DNA of 64,000 bases from Mycolicibacterium peregrinum (GTDB taxonomy: Bacteria; Actinomycetota; Actinomycetes; Mycobacteriales; Mycobacteriaceae), in the NCBI RefSeq assembly GCF_002102345.1, contig NZ_LQPP01000016.1, positions 186,001-250,000 of the forward strand, given 5' to 3'. A program made the position numbers and the translations under genes. Positions 18,835 to 29,296 of the stretch are shown here, in pieces; position 1 is the stretch's first letter; each line of letters begins with the position of its first letter. The notes beneath the pieces were generated by a model. That model was not told the DNA's origin. It ran no database searches and saw nothing but the letters and a program-made list of their open reading frames with translations.

Positions 18835-20829
18835 GTGTCCAAGCTTTCGACGGCAACGCGCCGGTTGGTACTGGGGCGGCCGTTCCGCAGCGACAAGCTC
18901 TCTCACACGCTTCTGCCCAAACGGATCGCCCTGCCGGTGTTCGCCTCCGATGCGTTGTCCTCGGTGGCCTATGCGCCAGAGGAAATCTTCCTGGTGCTCT
19001 CGGTGGCGGGGCTGACGGCCTACTCGCTGACGCCCTGGATCGGTCTGGCGGTCGCGGCCGTGATGCTGATCGTGATCGCCAGTTACCGGCAGAACGTGCA
19101 CGCCTATCCGTCCGGTGGCGGTGACTACGAAGTCGTCACCACGAACCTCGGGCCGACCGCCGGCCTCACGGTGGCCAGCGCGCTGATGGTGGATTATGTG
19201 CTGACCGTTGCGGTGTCGATGTCCTCGGCGATGTCGAACATCGGTTCGGCGGTGCCGTTCGTCGCTCAACACAAGGTGCTGTTCGCGGTGGCGGCGATCC
19301 TGCTGCTGGCGTCGATGAACCTGCGCGGGCTGCGGGAATCGGGTACTGCCTTCGCGATTCCCACCTACGCGTTCATGGTGGGCATGTACATCATGCTGGG
19401 CTGGGGTCTGTTCCAGATCTATGTGCTGGGCCATCCGCTGCGCGCGGAGTCCGCGGGTTTCGAGATCCGTCCCGAACATGGCGAGGTCCTCGGTTTCGCG
19501 CTGGTGTTCCTGGTGGCGCGGGCGTTCTCGTCCGGTTCGGCGGCCCTGACCGGTGTCGAGGCGATCAGCAACGGCGTGCCGGCGTTCCGGAAACCCAAGT
19601 CGCGTAATGCGGCAACCACCCTGCTGCTGCTCGGGGTTATCTCGGTCACGCTGTTCATGGGGATCATTCTGCTGTCGAAGGCGACCGGGGTGCAGATCGC
19701 CGAGCGTCCGCAGGAGCAGCTGATCGGTGCGCCGCCGGACTATCACCAGAAGACCCTGATCGCGCAGCTCGCCGATGCGGTGTTCCACGACTTCCCGGTG
19801 GGCCTCTACCTGATCGCGGGAGTCACGGCGCTGATCCTGGTCTTGGCGGCCAACACGGCCTTCAACGGCTTTCCGGTGCTCGGGTCGATCCTGGCCCAGG
19901 ACCGCTTCCTGCCGCGGCAGTTGCATACCCGTGGTGACCGGCTGGCGTTCTCGAACGGCATCCTGTTCCTCGCCCTTGCCGCGATCGCGTTCGTGGTGGC
20001 TTTCCGGGCCGAGGTGACCGCGCTGATCCAGCTCTACATCGTCGGTGTGTTCGTGTCGTTCACCCTCAGTCAGATCGGCATGGTCCGGCACTGGACCCGG
20101 TTGTTGCGCACCGAGACCGACCCGGCGGTGCGGCGGCACATGATGCGTTCCCGCATCATCAACGCGGTCGGGCTCACCGCCACCGGTGCGGTGCTGGTGG
20201 TCGTGGTGGTCACCAAGTTCGTCGCCGGTGCCTGGATCGCGATCCTGGCGATGAGCGCCCTGTTCGTGATCATGAAACTCATCCACAAGCATTACGACAC
20301 CGTGGCCCGCGAACTCGAAAGGGAAGACGAGGAGGAGGGCGACATCGTCCTGCCGAGCCGCAACCACGCGGTGGTCCTGGTGTCGAAGCTGCACCTGCCG
20401 ACCAAGCGGGCGCTGGCGTACGCGCGGGCGACGCGACCGGACGTGCTGGAGGCGATCACGGTCAGCGTCGACGACGCCGAGACCCGTGCCTTGGTGCACC
20501 AGTGGGAAGACAGCGACATCAGCGTGCCGTTGAAGGTGATCGCCTCGCCCTACCGCGAAATCACCCGCCCGGTACTGGATTACGTCAAACGGGTCACGAA
20601 GGAATCGCCGCGCACGGTGGTGACGGTGTTCATCCCCGAATATGTGGTGGGTCACTGGTGGGAGCAGGTGCTGCACAACCAGAGCGCGTTGCGGCTCAAG
20701 GGCCGGCTGCTGTTCATGCCGAACGTGATGGTGACATCGGTTCCGTGGCAACTGAATTCGTCGGAGCGGCTCAAGGCGCTGCAGCCTCGCGCCACTCCGG
20801 GCGACGCGCGCAGGGGATTCCTGGAATGA
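18835..20829 (+). CDS. APC-superfamily amino acid/K+ permease (Rv2690c-like)
   Basis: A 664-residue transporter with about twelve transmembrane helices in the first 480 residues (for example SSVAYAPEEIFLVLSVAGL, ASALMVDYVLTVAVSMSSAMSNIGSA) and a cytosolic tail of about 170 residues with a USP-like region (VVLVSKLHLPTKRALAYARATRP). YPSGGGDYEVVTTNLGPTAGL is the signature of this group, related to KimA K+ importers. TAGTCT at 18821-18826 stands eight bases before the GTG at 18835, so the transcript is probably leaderless. Pairing with CeoB/CeoC makes K+ uptake plausible, but substrate is not proved. Confidence 0.85.
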   Translation: MSKLSTATRRLVLGRPFRSDKLSHTLLPKRIALPVFASDALSSVAYAPEEIFLVLSVAGLTAYSLTPWIGLAVAAVMLIVIASYRQNVHAYPSGGGDYEVVTTNLGPTAGLTVASALMVDYVLTVAVSMSSAMSNIGSAVPFVAQHKVLFAVAAILLLASMNLRGLRESGTAFAIPTYAFMVGMYIMLGWGLFQIYVLGHPLRAESAGFEIRPEHGEVLGFALVFLVARAFSSGSAALTGVEAISNGVPAFRKPKSRNAATTLLLLGVISVTLFMGIILLSKATGVQIAERPQEQLIGAPPDYHQKTLIAQLADAVFHDFPVGLYLIAGVTALILVLAANTAFNGFPVLGSILAQDRFLPRQLHTRGDRLAFSNGILFLALAAIAFVVAFRAEVTALIQLYIVGVFVSFTLSQIGMVRHWTRLLRTETDPAVRRHMMRSRIINAVGLTATGAVLVVVVVTKFVAGAWIAILAMSALFVIMKLIHKHYDTVARELEREDEEEGDIVLPSRNHAVVLVSKLHLPTKRALAYARATRPDVLEAITVSVDDAETRALVHQWEDSDISVPLKVIASPYREITRPVLDYVKRVTKESPRTVVTVFIPEYVVGHWWEQVLHNQSALRLKGRLLFMPNVMVTSVPWQLNSSERLKALQPRATPGDARRGFLE

Positions 20830-22043
20830 CGGAACTGACTCTGACCACGGGCCCGGCGGCCAACGGTGGCAGCTGCGTGGCCCGCCACGACGGCCGCGTG
20901 GTGTTCGTCCGCTATGCCCTGCCCGGCGAGACCGTACGGGTCAAGGTGCTCGACGAGCGCGGATCGTATTGGCACGCAGAGGTTGTCGAGGTGATAGACC
21001 CGTCACCGGATCGGGTTGCGTCGCTGTGCCGGATCGCCGGCGTCGACGGCGCCGGGTGCTGCGATCTGGCATTCGCCGAGCCCGGTGCGGCGCGTCGGCT
21101 CAAAGGCTCGGTGGTGGCCAACCAGTTGGCGCGGCTGGGCGGATACACCTGGGGCGACGAGCAGAGCGCGGTCGCCGAGCCGGTCGGTACCGGTGAGGTG
21201 CAGGGCTGGCGCACCCGGGTGCGGCTGGACACGACCGGCGACGGCCGGGCCGGATTCCACCGCTACCACAGCGCTGAGCTCGTCACCGATCTCGACTGCG
21301 CACAACTGCCCGCCGAGCTGACCGACGGCCTGGCAGAGATGCGTTGGACCCCCGGCGCGCACGTGCACGCGGTGCTGGATTCCGACGGACGCAGGCACGT
21401 CGTGCAGTCAGGCCCCAAGACCGGCCGCCGAGACGGTCGCGCCGCCGGTCCGAACAGTCAGACGCGGGTGATCGAAGGCGAGTACGAGGCGGTGCAGCGC
21501 ATCGGGGACCGGCAGTGGATGCTGCCGGTGACCGCGTTCTGGCAGGCCCACCGTGACGCGGCCGCCCTCTACAGCGGACTCGTGGCCGACCGATCCGGGC
21601 TGCAGCCGGGCATGACGGCGTGGGATCTGTACGGCGGTGCCGGGGTTTTCGCCGCCGCGTTGGCCGAGCAGGTCGGGCCCGACGGACGGGTGCTGACCGT
21701 CGACACCTCCAGGGGAGCGTCGCGTGCTGCGCGCAGCGCGCTGGCCGATCTGCCGTGGGTCTCGGTGGTCACCGATTCGGTGCGGCGTGCGCTGTCAGCG
21801 CAGTCGGGACGTCCCGATGTCGTGGTGCTCGATCCGCCGCGCACCGGCGCCGGCCGTGAGGTGATCGACGCGCTGGCCGCCACGGAAGCGCCGAGGGTCA
21901 TCCACATCGGTTGTGAGGCCGCGTCATTCGCCCGCGACGTGGGGCTGTATCTGCGGCACGGGTACGCCGTGGAGGAATTGCGGGTGTTCGATTCCTTCCC
22001 GCTCACCCATCACGTGGAGTGCGTCGCCGTGCTGACCCGCTGA
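20826..22043 (+). CDS. TrmA/RumA-like RNA (uracil-5) methyltransferase
   Basis: A 405-residue class I SAM-dependent RNA methyltransferase equivalent to Rv2689c. An N-terminal TRAM domain (HDGRVVFVRYALPGETVRVKVL) binds RNA, and the C-terminal domain has GMTAWDLYGGAGVFAAALA for SAM, VVLDPPRTGAGREV and RVIHIGCEAASFARDVGLYL. The catalytic Cys lies in IGCEAASFARD (usual form is SCNP/T, so this copy is unusual). Start overlaps the permease stop (ATGA). It probably makes m5U in tRNA or rRNA. Confidence 0.9.
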   Translation: MTELTLTTGPAANGGSCVARHDGRVVFVRYALPGETVRVKVLDERGSYWHAEVVEVIDPSPDRVASLCRIAGVDGAGCCDLAFAEPGAARRLKGSVVANQLARLGGYTWGDEQSAVAEPVGTGEVQGWRTRVRLDTTGDGRAGFHRYHSAELVTDLDCAQLPAELTDGLAEMRWTPGAHVHAVLDSDGRRHVVQSGPKTGRRDGRAAGPNSQTRVIEGEYEAVQRIGDRQWMLPVTAFWQAHRDAAALYSGLVADRSGLQPGMTAWDLYGGAGVFAAALAEQVGPDGRVLTVDTSRGASRAARSALADLPWVSVVTDSVRRALSAQSGRPDVVVLDPPRTGAGREVIDALAATEAPRVIHIGCEAASFARDVGLYLRHGYAVEELRVFDSFPLTHHVECVAVLTR

Positions 22044-22057
22044 ACGGGCCCCCGGGC

Positions 22058-23146
22058 TCACTCCTGGGTGTCGGGGCCCATCGTGGGGGTGGGGAAGTGG
22101 GCGTAGGTGGCGCGGTTACCGCCCTCGGCCTTCGACTGGTTCATCGCCGTGTCGGCCAGGGCGACCAGGGCGTCGACGATCTGCGGGGTGGGCAGTTCGG
22201 TCAGCGGACGCAGCTGGCTGCACGCGCTGCCGATGCTGGCGGTCAACCGCATGGGCGTGGTGGTCAGCGCCATGCGGATCCGGTTGACCAGGGGCGACGG
22301 ATCGTTGGTCTTGAACACGTCGGCGATCAGGAACTCGCTGTCGGAGACGTGGGCCAGCGGGACCTTGTGGCGCACGGTCTCGCGGATCGCCTGGGCGACG
22401 GCGACGCGGGCGTGCAACGTGCTGTGGCTGCCGTCCATGTCGCTGAGCAGCGCCATGTCATCGATGCCGACGGCCACGACCACCAGGTACTGGTCGTCGT
22501 GGCGGCTGTGGGAGCCGAGCATCGTGGCGGTGTGCATGTCGAAGGCCTCGCGGTTGAGCAGACCGGTCAGCGGGTCGATCTCGCTCGGATGCTGGTTCTG
22601 CTCGGTCTCGATCAGCTCCACGGCTGTCCGACACAGCGCCGACGTCCCCGTGATCACCAGGATCGCCACCAGCGATCCGGCCACTCCCAGCCAGACGTCG
22701 GTCATCGCCATCCGCACGCCCAAGAAAGCCACCACCGCGGCGGATGTCGCCCAGGTCAGGTACAGGACCCGGGGACTGTGTAAGAACGCCGTGTACACGG
22801 TGATCAAACTCAACGCGCTCGAACCCAGCAGTCCGACGGTCGGTTCGAGGAGGAAGATGCAGGTGGCCGCGATGCAGAGGGTGCCGAACGAAACCACGAG
22901 CCAGGATTGGGTACGGCTCGGCCACTGCCGCCGCCACCACCACTGGGCCAGAATCAGGCCGGCGACGGCGACCGCCGCGGCGACATACTGAAGACCGCCC
23001 TGTGGTCCTTTCGGACTGGTCAATACCAGCAGCGGGATCAGGCTCAGCCCGATGATGGTGACGCCGACAAGGCGTTGCATCCGGAGGCGCTTGCCCTGCG
23101 CAGCGAGCAGGGCGGTACGCGCGTAATAGTTATCGAATGGACTCAA
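22058..23146 (-). CDS. Membrane GGDEF-domain protein with degenerate active site
   Basis: A 362-residue protein with about six transmembrane helices in residues 25-180, followed by a GGDEF fold that starts at the usual DPLTGLLNREAFD motif. The signature itself reads SDSEF (in AHVSDSEFLIADV) in place of GGDEF, so the diguanylate cyclase site is lost or very altered. It may be a sensor or c-di-GMP binding relic. The start is unsure: TTG at 23146 is the longest in-frame choice and ATG at 23080 is the next. Convergent with the RNA methyltransferase gene, divergent from nhaA. Confidence 0.8.
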   Translation of the reverse strand: MSPFDNYYARTALLAAQGKRLRMQRLVGVTIIGLSLIPLLVLTSPKGPQGGLQYVAAAVAVAGLILAQWWWRRQWPSRTQSWLVVSFGTLCIAATCIFLLEPTVGLLGSSALSLITVYTAFLHSPRVLYLTWATSAAVVAFLGVRMAMTDVWLGVAGSLVAILVITGTSALCRTAVELIETEQNQHPSEIDPLTGLLNREAFDMHTATMLGSHSRHDDQYLVVVAVGIDDMALLSDMDGSHSTLHARVAVAQAIRETVRHKVPLAHVSDSEFLIADVFKTNDPSPLVNRIRMALTTTPMRLTASIGSACSQLRPLTELPTPQIVDALVALADTAMNQSKAEGGNRATYAHFPTPTMGPDTQE

Positions 23147-23334
23147 CCAGCACCCCGGAGTAATCGACTTCGCCTACACCTTACGTAACCATGATGGTCG
23201 GCGTTTCGCCGCCGGTTTGAGCCGCTGCCACGGACTTCGTCGATATTTGCTCGCCTACCCCACCTGTTAGCGTGAACCGCAGGTGTGCCGGGAAGTCTGG
23301 TCGGCAATCGATGCATGCTGACTTCAGGAGCCCG

Positions 23335-24627
23335 ATGACCAATCGCCGTCTACCCGCCAGCCGACGCCTGCTCGCACGCGGGTCGTGGCCGGAGTGGCAG
23401 CGGGTCTCTGATCTGCTGCGCACCGAGACGGTCGGCGGGGCGTTGCTGTTGGCCGCCGCGGGCGCGGCGCTGGTCTGGGCCAATTCACCATGGTCGAGCG
23501 GGTATCACCGGCTCTCGGAGTTCGTCGTCGGCCCGCAGTCGCTGCATCTGAACCTGAGCCTGTCGGCCTGGGCCGCCGACGGTCTGCTGGCGGTCTTCTT
23601 CTTCGTCGTGGGCGTCGAACTCAAGCGCGAATTCGTCGCGGGGGATCTGCGTGACCCGGCCCGGGCCGCGCTGCCCATCGCGGCAGCCGTGGGCGGCATG
23701 GTGGTACCTGCGGCGATCTTCGTCGGAATCAATCTGTTCTCAGGCCATCCGGAGAACATCGACGGGTGGGCAGTGCCCATCGCCACCGACATCGCTTTCG
23801 CGTTGGCGGTACTGGCCGTGGTGTCCACCCACCTGCCCGCGGCGCTGCGGATCTTCCTGCTGACGCTGGCAGTGGTCGACGATCTGCTGGCCATCGCGGT
23901 GATCGCCTTCTTCTTCACCGACCACGTGGCGCTCGGGCCGTTGGCCGCGGCGCTGATCCCCATCGCGCTGTATGCGTTTGCTGTGCAGCGCGGTGCGCGC
24001 CAGTGGTGGATCCTGATGCCGCCGGCGATCGTGGCCTGGGCGCTCGTGCATGCCAGTGGTGTGCACGCCACCGTGGCCGGGGTGGTGCTCGGATTCACCG
24101 TTCCGGTACTGGGCCGCCACGCTTCGGCCAAACACTTCGAACACCTCGTACGCCCGCTGTCGGCAGGGTTTGCCGTGCCGGTGTTCGCGTTCTTCGCGGC
24201 GGGCGTGACGGTTGGTGGTTGGTCGGGCTTCGCCGACGCCCTGTCGCACCCCGTGACAATCGGGGTGATCGCCGGCCTGGTGCTCGGCAAACCCATCGGC
24301 GTGCTGGCCACCACCTATCTGCTGGCCCGCTTCACCCACGCGAGCCTGGACGAGGATCTCGCCTGGCGGGACGTGCTCGGAGTGGCGATGTTGGCCGGGA
24401 TCGGATTCACGGTCTCGCTGCTCATCGGTGAACTGGCCTTCGGGCACTCCACCGTGGCCGACGACGACGTGAAGATCGCCGTGGTCACCGGATCGGTGGT
24501 GGCAGGCCTGCTCGCCTCGGTGGTTCTGGTGTCGCGCAACGCCGCATATCGCCGGATTCACCAGCTGGAGACGGTCGACGCCGACCACGACGGTGTGCCC
24601 GATATCTATCAGCCTCGACAGGACTGA
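23335..24627 (+). CDS. nhaA: Na+/H+ antiporter NhaA
   Basis: A 430-residue NhaA antiporter exporting Na+ in exchange for H+ at the cytoplasmic membrane. The family core is clear: [23 protein letters not shown] (helix 1), [24 protein letters not shown], the double-Asp ion site within [17 protein letters not shown] and [15 protein letters not shown], and [10 protein letters not shown]. The ATG at 23335 has CAGGAG just upstream; longer frames to 23272 are possible. It ends 28 bases before dxs. Confidence 0.95.
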   Translation: MTNRRLPASRRLLARGSWPEWQRVSDLLRTETVGGALLLAAAGAALVWANSPWSSGYHRLSEFVVGPQSLHLNLSLSAWAADGLLAVFFFVVGVELKREFVAGDLRDPARAALPIAAAVGGMVVPAAIFVGINLFSGHPENIDGWAVPIATDIAFALAVLAVVSTHLPAALRIFLLTLAVVDDLLAIAVIAFFFTDHVALGPLAAALIPIALYAFAVQRGARQWWILMPPAIVAWALVHASGVHATVAGVVLGFTVPVLGRHASAKHFEHLVRPLSAGFAVPVFAFFAAGVTVGGWSGFADALSHPVTIGVIAGLVLGKPIGVLATTYLLARFTHASLDEDLAWRDVLGVAMLAGIGFTVSLLIGELAFGHSTVADDDVKIAVVTGSVVAGLLASVVLVSRNAAYRRIHQLETVDADHDGVPDIYQPRQD

Positions 24628-24655
24628 CTTCGGGATGCGTGCGTACACTGGCTGG

Positions 24656-26569
24656 ATGCTTGAACAGGTCCGCGGTCCCGCTGATCTGCAGCACCTGTCA
24701 CAGTCCGAGTTGACTGATTTGGCACAGGAAATCCGTCAGTTCCTGATCCACAAGGTCGCTGCAACCGGCGGACATCTCGGCCCCAACCTGGGGGTCGTCG
24801 AACTCACCTTGGCGCTGCATCGCGTGTTCGATTCGCCACACGATCCAATCGTCTTCGACACCGGTCATCAGGCCTACGTGCACAAGATGCTGACCGGGCG
24901 CGCACAGGATTTCGACAGCCTGCGGTGCAAGGACGGTCTGTCGGGGTACCCGTCGCGCAGCGAGAGCGAGCACGACTGGGTGGAGTCCAGCCACGCCAGC
25001 ACGGCGCTGTCCTATGCCGACGGTCTGGCCAAGGCCTTCGAGCTGACCGGGCACCGCAATCGCCACGTGGTGGCGGTGGTCGGTGACGGCGCTCTGACCG
25101 GTGGCATGTGCTGGGAGGCGCTGAACAACATCGCCACCGGTGGCCGGCCGGTGGTCATCGTCGTCAACGACAACGGCCGCAGCTACGCGCCCACCATCGG
25201 CGGCTTCGCCGACCATCTCGCGGGGCTGCGGTTGCAGCCCGGCTATGAGCGGATCCTGGAGGAGGGCCGCAAGGCGGTCCGGGGGCTGCCCGTCGTCGGC
25301 GAGTTCTGCTACCAGTGCATGCACAGCATCAAGGCGGGCATCAAAGATGCGATCGCCCCGCAGGTGATGTTCACCGATCTCGGCATCAAGTACGTCGGCC
25401 CGATCGACGGTCACGACGAGCATGCCGTGGAGAACGCGCTGCGCCATGCCCGCGGCTTCAAGGCCCCGGTGATCGTGCACGTGGTGACCCGCAAGGGGAT
25501 GGGCTACGCGCATGCCGAGAACGACGAGGCCGATCAGATGCATGCCTGCGGCGTCATCGACCCCGAGACGGGGCTGCCGACGAAGGCTTCCGCTCCCGGT
25601 TGGACGTCGGTGTTCTCCGACGAGCTGGTCAAGGTCGGCGCCAAACGGCGCGATGTCGTGGCGATCACCGCGGCCATGCCGGGGCCCACGGGTCTGAGTG
25701 CGTTCCGGGACCGGTTCCCGGACAGGTTCTTTGACGTGGGCATCGCCGAGCAGCACGCCATGACCTCGGCGGCCGGCCTGGCCATGGGGGGCCTGCATCC
25801 GGTTGTGGCCCTCTATTCCACGTTCCTCAATCGCGCGTTCGACCAGCTGATGATGGATGTGGCACTGCACAAGCTGCCGGTCACCATGGTGCTGGACCGG
25901 GCCGGTGTCACCGGGCCCGACGGGGCCAGCCACAACGGGGTCTGGGACCTGTCGGTCCTGGGCATCATCCCGGGCATCCGGGTCGCGGCCCCCCGTGACG
26001 GTGCCTCTCTCCGGGAGGAACTCGGAGAGGCGCTCGCGGTCAACGACGGCCCGACGGCTCTGCGGTTCCCCAAGGGTGATGTGGGCGAAGACATTCCGGC
26101 GCTTGAGCGGCGCGGCGGTGTCGACGTCCTTGCCGTCCCGGCCGAGGGACTGACCGACGACGTGCTGCTGGTCGCGGTGGGATCGTTCGCGTCGATGGCG
26201 CTGGCCGTCGCCGAGCGGCTGCGCAACCAGGGCATCGGTGTCACCGTGGTCGATCCGCGCTGGGTGCTACCGGTTCCGGACGTCGTCGGTGAGTTGGCCC
26301 GCCGGCACAAGCTCGTGGTCACGGTCGAGGACAACGGCGTGCACGGCGGCATCGGTTCCTCGGTGTCGGCGGCACTGCGCCACGCCGAGATCGACGTGCC
26401 ATGCCGGGATCTCGGTGTCCCGCAGGTGTTCCAGGAGCATGCCTCGCGTGGGGAGGTTCTCGCTGCCGTCGGTCTGACCGATCAGCACATCGCCCGCCAG
26501 ATCACGGGATGGATCGCCGCGATCGGCGCGCGGGTGGGCGAGCAGGAAGTCAGCCACCAGGTCGACTAG
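24656..26569 (+). CDS. dxs: 1-deoxy-D-xylulose-5-phosphate synthase
   Basis: A 637-residue thiamine-diphosphate enzyme that condenses pyruvate and glyceraldehyde-3-phosphate, the entry step of the MEP isoprenoid pathway. It shows [19 protein letters not shown] (ThDP/Mg site, GDG...NN), [14 protein letters not shown], and the transketolase C-terminal parts with [15 protein letters not shown] (catalytic Glu) and [15 protein letters not shown]. The length equals the M. tuberculosis Dxs1. TACACT at 24644-24649 lies six bases before the ATG, so the mRNA is probably leaderless. The stop shares CTAG with the convergent PsiE-like gene. Confidence 0.97.
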   Translation: MLEQVRGPADLQHLSQSELTDLAQEIRQFLIHKVAATGGHLGPNLGVVELTLALHRVFDSPHDPIVFDTGHQAYVHKMLTGRAQDFDSLRCKDGLSGYPSRSESEHDWVESSHASTALSYADGLAKAFELTGHRNRHVVAVVGDGALTGGMCWEALNNIATGGRPVVIVVNDNGRSYAPTIGGFADHLAGLRLQPGYERILEEGRKAVRGLPVVGEFCYQCMHSIKAGIKDAIAPQVMFTDLGIKYVGPIDGHDEHAVENALRHARGFKAPVIVHVVTRKGMGYAHAENDEADQMHACGVIDPETGLPTKASAPGWTSVFSDELVKVGAKRRDVVAITAAMPGPTGLSAFRDRFPDRFFDVGIAEQHAMTSAAGLAMGGLHPVVALYSTFLNRAFDQLMMDVALHKLPVTMVLDRAGVTGPDGASHNGVWDLSVLGIIPGIRVAAPRDGASLREELGEALAVNDGPTALRFPKGDVGEDIPALERRGGVDVLAVPAEGLTDDVLLVAVGSFASMALAVAERLRNQGIGVTVVDPRWVLPVPDVVGELARRHKLVVTVEDNGVHGGIGSSVSAALRHAEIDVPCRDLGVPQVFQEHASRGEVLAAVGLTDQHIARQITGWIAAIGARVGEQEVSHQVD

Positions 26570-27069
26570 GAATCGTCCGGCTTGTCGCGCATGTGGTCGG
26601 CGCCGCGGCGCTGCAGTCGCAGCACGAAGATGGCGATCGCCAGGACGAGCACCAGGCCGCCGAGCACGCCGACCTGAACGATGGCGCGGGCGAACTCCGG
26701 CCCTTTGTCGAACAGCTTCGCCGCGTCCACCGACACCACGACGATTTCCTTGATGCAGGCGAGGATGCCGACGATCAGGAACGGCTCGGCGACCAGCTCA
26801 CGCGATCGCAATGAGGTCCGCACCGCGTAGAGCAGTTCCACGAAGATGAAGACCAGTAGCAGGCCGTCGAGCAACTCCAGCATGACGGGGGTGGTCGGGC
26901 TGCCGCCCAGTCGCAGCAAGGTGTTGACCTGCGCGACGATCAGCACGACGCACCCGACGAGCAGTAGTGCCGCGATCGACCAGTAGACCGCGTCCTCGGC
27001 GATCCTCAGGGCACGGTCGGCGAAACGCTCTCGTTCCTGTTCATCTTCGGCTTCCTGCTGCTGCGCCAC
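26566..27069 (-). CDS. PsiE-like membrane protein
   Basis: A 167-residue protein with four predicted transmembrane helices: [58 protein letters not shown] and [18 protein letters not shown]. This layout matches the phosphate-starvation-inducible PsiE family. The N-terminus is acidic and coiled-coil-like ([14 protein letters not shown]). The function is unknown. It ends in a CTAG overlap with dxs and starts divergently from the hydrolase at 27118. Confidence 0.75.
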   Translation of the reverse strand: MAQQQEAEDEQERERFADRALRIAEDAVYWSIAALLLVGCVVLIVAQVNTLLRLGGSPTTPVMLELLDGLLLVFIFVELLYAVRTSLRSRELVAEPFLIVGILACIKEIVVVSVDAAKLFDKGPEFARAIVQVGVLGGLVLVLAIAIFVLRLQRRGADHMRDKPDDS

Positions 27070-27117
27070 CGCACTGACGATATTCCAGTCCCCGCGCAGA
27101 CAGCATAAGTTTCAGAG

Positions 27118-28017
27118 ATGGACGCCGAACTGCAGAACTGGAAGGACGCCGGGCAGTCCTTCGACTACCTGGGCTTCGACATCTTCTACCGGGTCGAAGG
27201 TAGTGGGCCGAATCTTCTTCTCATCCACGGCTATCCGTTCAACTCCTGGGACTGGTCACTGATCTGGCCCACGTTGACCGAGCGGTTCACCGTCATCGCG
27301 CCGGACATGATCGGGATGGGGTTCTCCGACAAGCCCGTGGCCTACGGCTACACGGTGCCCGACCACGCCGACATGCACGAGGCGCTACTGGATCACCTCG
27401 GCGTCGCCGGCGCCCACATCCTGGCCCACGACCTGGGTGATTCGGTGGGCCAGGAACTGCTGGCCCGCCACCAGTTCGGTGACCGGTCCTACGGCGCGCT
27501 GAACATCGAATCGATCACCTGGCTCAACGGCGGACTGTTCAACGAGGCCTACACGCCGCGGCTGCTGCAGAAGGCGATGTCGCGAACCCCGTTGGGCGAC
27601 ATCATGAGTCCGCTGCAGGGCAGTCGGTTCTCACGCCGGTTGGTGGAGCCCACCATCCGGGAAATGTTCGGGGTGAACACCAAACCGTCGCAGGATCTGA
27701 TGGAGAAGTTCCACCAGATCCTTGAGTTCAACGACGGGAAGCGGGTCGTCCACAAGGTCGGCAGGTTCGTCAACGACCGCTATACCCACCGCAACCGATG
27801 GGTGCGGGCCATGCGGGAGACCGACGTCTCGATGCGGCTGATCGACGGGCCGTCGGACCCGAACTCCGGGCGGCACATGGCAAAGCGCTACCTCGAGGTC
27901 ATCCCCGATCCCGACGTCGTGATGCTTGCCGACGACATCGCGCACTGGCCGCAGATCGAGGATCCGCAGGGCGTGCTGACGCATTTCCTGGCCCACATCG
28001 AACGGGTGGGCGGATGA
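27118..28017 (+). CDS. Alpha/beta hydrolase, haloalkane dehalogenase/MEST-like
   Basis: A 299-residue alpha/beta hydrolase. HGYPFNSWDWS holds the oxyanion Tyr/Pro region, and the nucleophile elbow reads LAHDLGDSVGQELLAR, so the nucleophile should be Asp (H-D-x-G) as in haloalkane dehalogenases and epoxide hydrolases. The stretch LNIESITWLNGGLF after it resembles the MEST subgroup rather than true dehalogenases. IDGPSDPNSG and DDIAHWPQIEDP near the end carry the acid and the catalytic His. Substrate unknown. Confidence 0.85.
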   Translation: MDAELQNWKDAGQSFDYLGFDIFYRVEGSGPNLLLIHGYPFNSWDWSLIWPTLTERFTVIAPDMIGMGFSDKPVAYGYTVPDHADMHEALLDHLGVAGAHILAHDLGDSVGQELLARHQFGDRSYGALNIESITWLNGGLFNEAYTPRLLQKAMSRTPLGDIMSPLQGSRFSRRLVEPTIREMFGVNTKPSQDLMEKFHQILEFNDGKRVVHKVGRFVNDRYTHRNRWVRAMRETDVSMRLIDGPSDPNSGRHMAKRYLEVIPDPDVVMLADDIAHWPQIEDPQGVLTHFLAHIERVGG

Positions 28018-28029
28018 CGCGTCGACGGT

Positions 28030-29295
28030 TCAGTCGGTACTGAGCGCGGCGGCCAGCACCGGCACCGTCAGTTCCCGCTGCCACGGCCGGACGTTGGCCT
28101 CGACGAGGAATTCCTCCACTGCCGTGGCCACATCGGCGACCGGACGCCAGTCCCAGCACAGCCGGCGCACCACTTCGGGGGTGATGAGGTTCTCGGCAGG
28201 CACCGAGACCCGCTGCGACAGTTCGGCCAGACCGGCCTTGGCGGCTTCGAGGCGCGCCGCGGCTTCCGGTTTGCGTCTGGCCCACCGCGCCGCGGGCGGC
28301 GGGCCGCTCTGAGCCTCGTTGGCCTCGGGCGGATCGGTGTTGTCCCTGGCCCGGGCCAGCGCGTCCAGCCAGACCTTCGCGCTCTTGCGCTGTTTGGCGC
28401 CGCCGAAGACCGGCAGGGCGATCAGTTCCTCGACCGTCTTGGGGTCGGTCGTGGCGGCGTTGATGATCGCCGCGTCGGGCAGGATCCGTCCGGGTGCGAT
28501 GTCGCGTCCGCGGGCGATGGTGTCGCGGGTGGTCCACAGCTCGCGTACCGCCGACAGCGCCTGCGGGTTGCGCACCTTGTGGATACCGGAGGTGCGCCGC
28601 CATCGGTCACGCCGGGTGGGCTGAGCGACGTAGGTGCGCAGATACTCGAATTCCTGTGTCGCCCAGTCGGTCTTGCCCTGCTCTTCGAGGACCGCGGCGA
28701 TCGCGTTGCGCAGCTCCAGCAGCACCTCGACGTCCAGGGCGGCGTAGTTGAGCCAATCCGCGGGCAGCGGGCGTTTGGACCAGTCGGCCGCGCCGTGGCC
28801 CTTCATCAACTGCAGGCCGAGTAGGCGCTGGACCATCGCCGCGAGGTTCACCCGCTCGAATCCAGCCAGCCGGCCGGCCAGTTCGGTGTCATAAAGCTTG
28901 CCCGGGCGCAGGCCGATCTCGGACAGGCACGGCAGGTCCTGGTCGGCGGCGTGCAGCACCCATTCGTCCTGGGACAGGGCGTCGGCCACCGGGGCCATCG
29001 CGTCGATGGGGGAGCCGCCGTGGTTGACCGGGTCGATCAGCGCGGTACCCGAACCCGCGCGGCGGATCTGCACCAGATATGCGCGGTTGGAGTAGCGGAA
29101 GCCCGAAGCGCGCTCCGCGTCGATCGCGAACGGGCCGCTGCCCTTGGCCAGCGATGTTGCCGCAGAGGAGATTTCACTGGCCGTGACGCAGACCTCGGGC
29201 ACCCCTTCGGCTGGGGAGAGCAGCGGGGTCGATTCGGTCTCTTCGGGCTTGGCAGCGCCTGGGTCTGATGAGGGTTGAGGGATTTCGTCGGTCAT
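28030..29295 (-). CDS. Ribonuclease D-type 3'-5' exonuclease with HRDC domain
   Basis: A 421-residue protein equivalent to Rv2681. The DEDDy exonuclease core is complete: FAIDAERASGF (Asp-Glu pair near residue 60), the LHAADQDLPCL region, LYDTELAGRLAG, and DWLNYAALDVEVLLEL (Tyr and final Asp). An HRDC domain follows (AVRELWTTRDTIARGRDIAPGRILPD...) with a second helical region to the end. It likely trims tRNA or rRNA 3' ends. It follows the DUF3000 gene with one base between stop and ATG, so they form an operon. Confidence 0.92.
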   Translation of the reverse strand: MTDEIPQPSSDPGAAKPEETESTPLLSPAEGVPEVCVTASEISSAATSLAKGSGPFAIDAERASGFRYSNRAYLVQIRRAGSGTALIDPVNHGGSPIDAMAPVADALSQDEWVLHAADQDLPCLSEIGLRPGKLYDTELAGRLAGFERVNLAAMVQRLLGLQLMKGHGAADWSKRPLPADWLNYAALDVEVLLELRNAIAAVLEEQGKTDWATQEFEYLRTYVAQPTRRDRWRRTSGIHKVRNPQALSAVRELWTTRDTIARGRDIAPGRILPDAAIINAATTDPKTVEELIALPVFGGAKQRKSAKVWLDALARARDNTDPPEANEAQSGPPPAARWARRKPEAAARLEAAKAGLAELSQRVSVPAENLITPEVVRRLCWDWRPVADVATAVEEFLVEANVRPWQRELTVPVLAAALSTD

Positions 29296-29296
29296 G

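Noticed and set aside
18820..20751. A 643-codon frame antisense to the APC permease
   Set aside because: His/Arg/Gln-rich translation with no motif; the permease on the other strand is certain.
22040..22062. GC-rich run GGGCCCCCGGG as terminator after the RNA methyltransferase gene
   Set aside because: Arms are short and no T-run follows on either strand.
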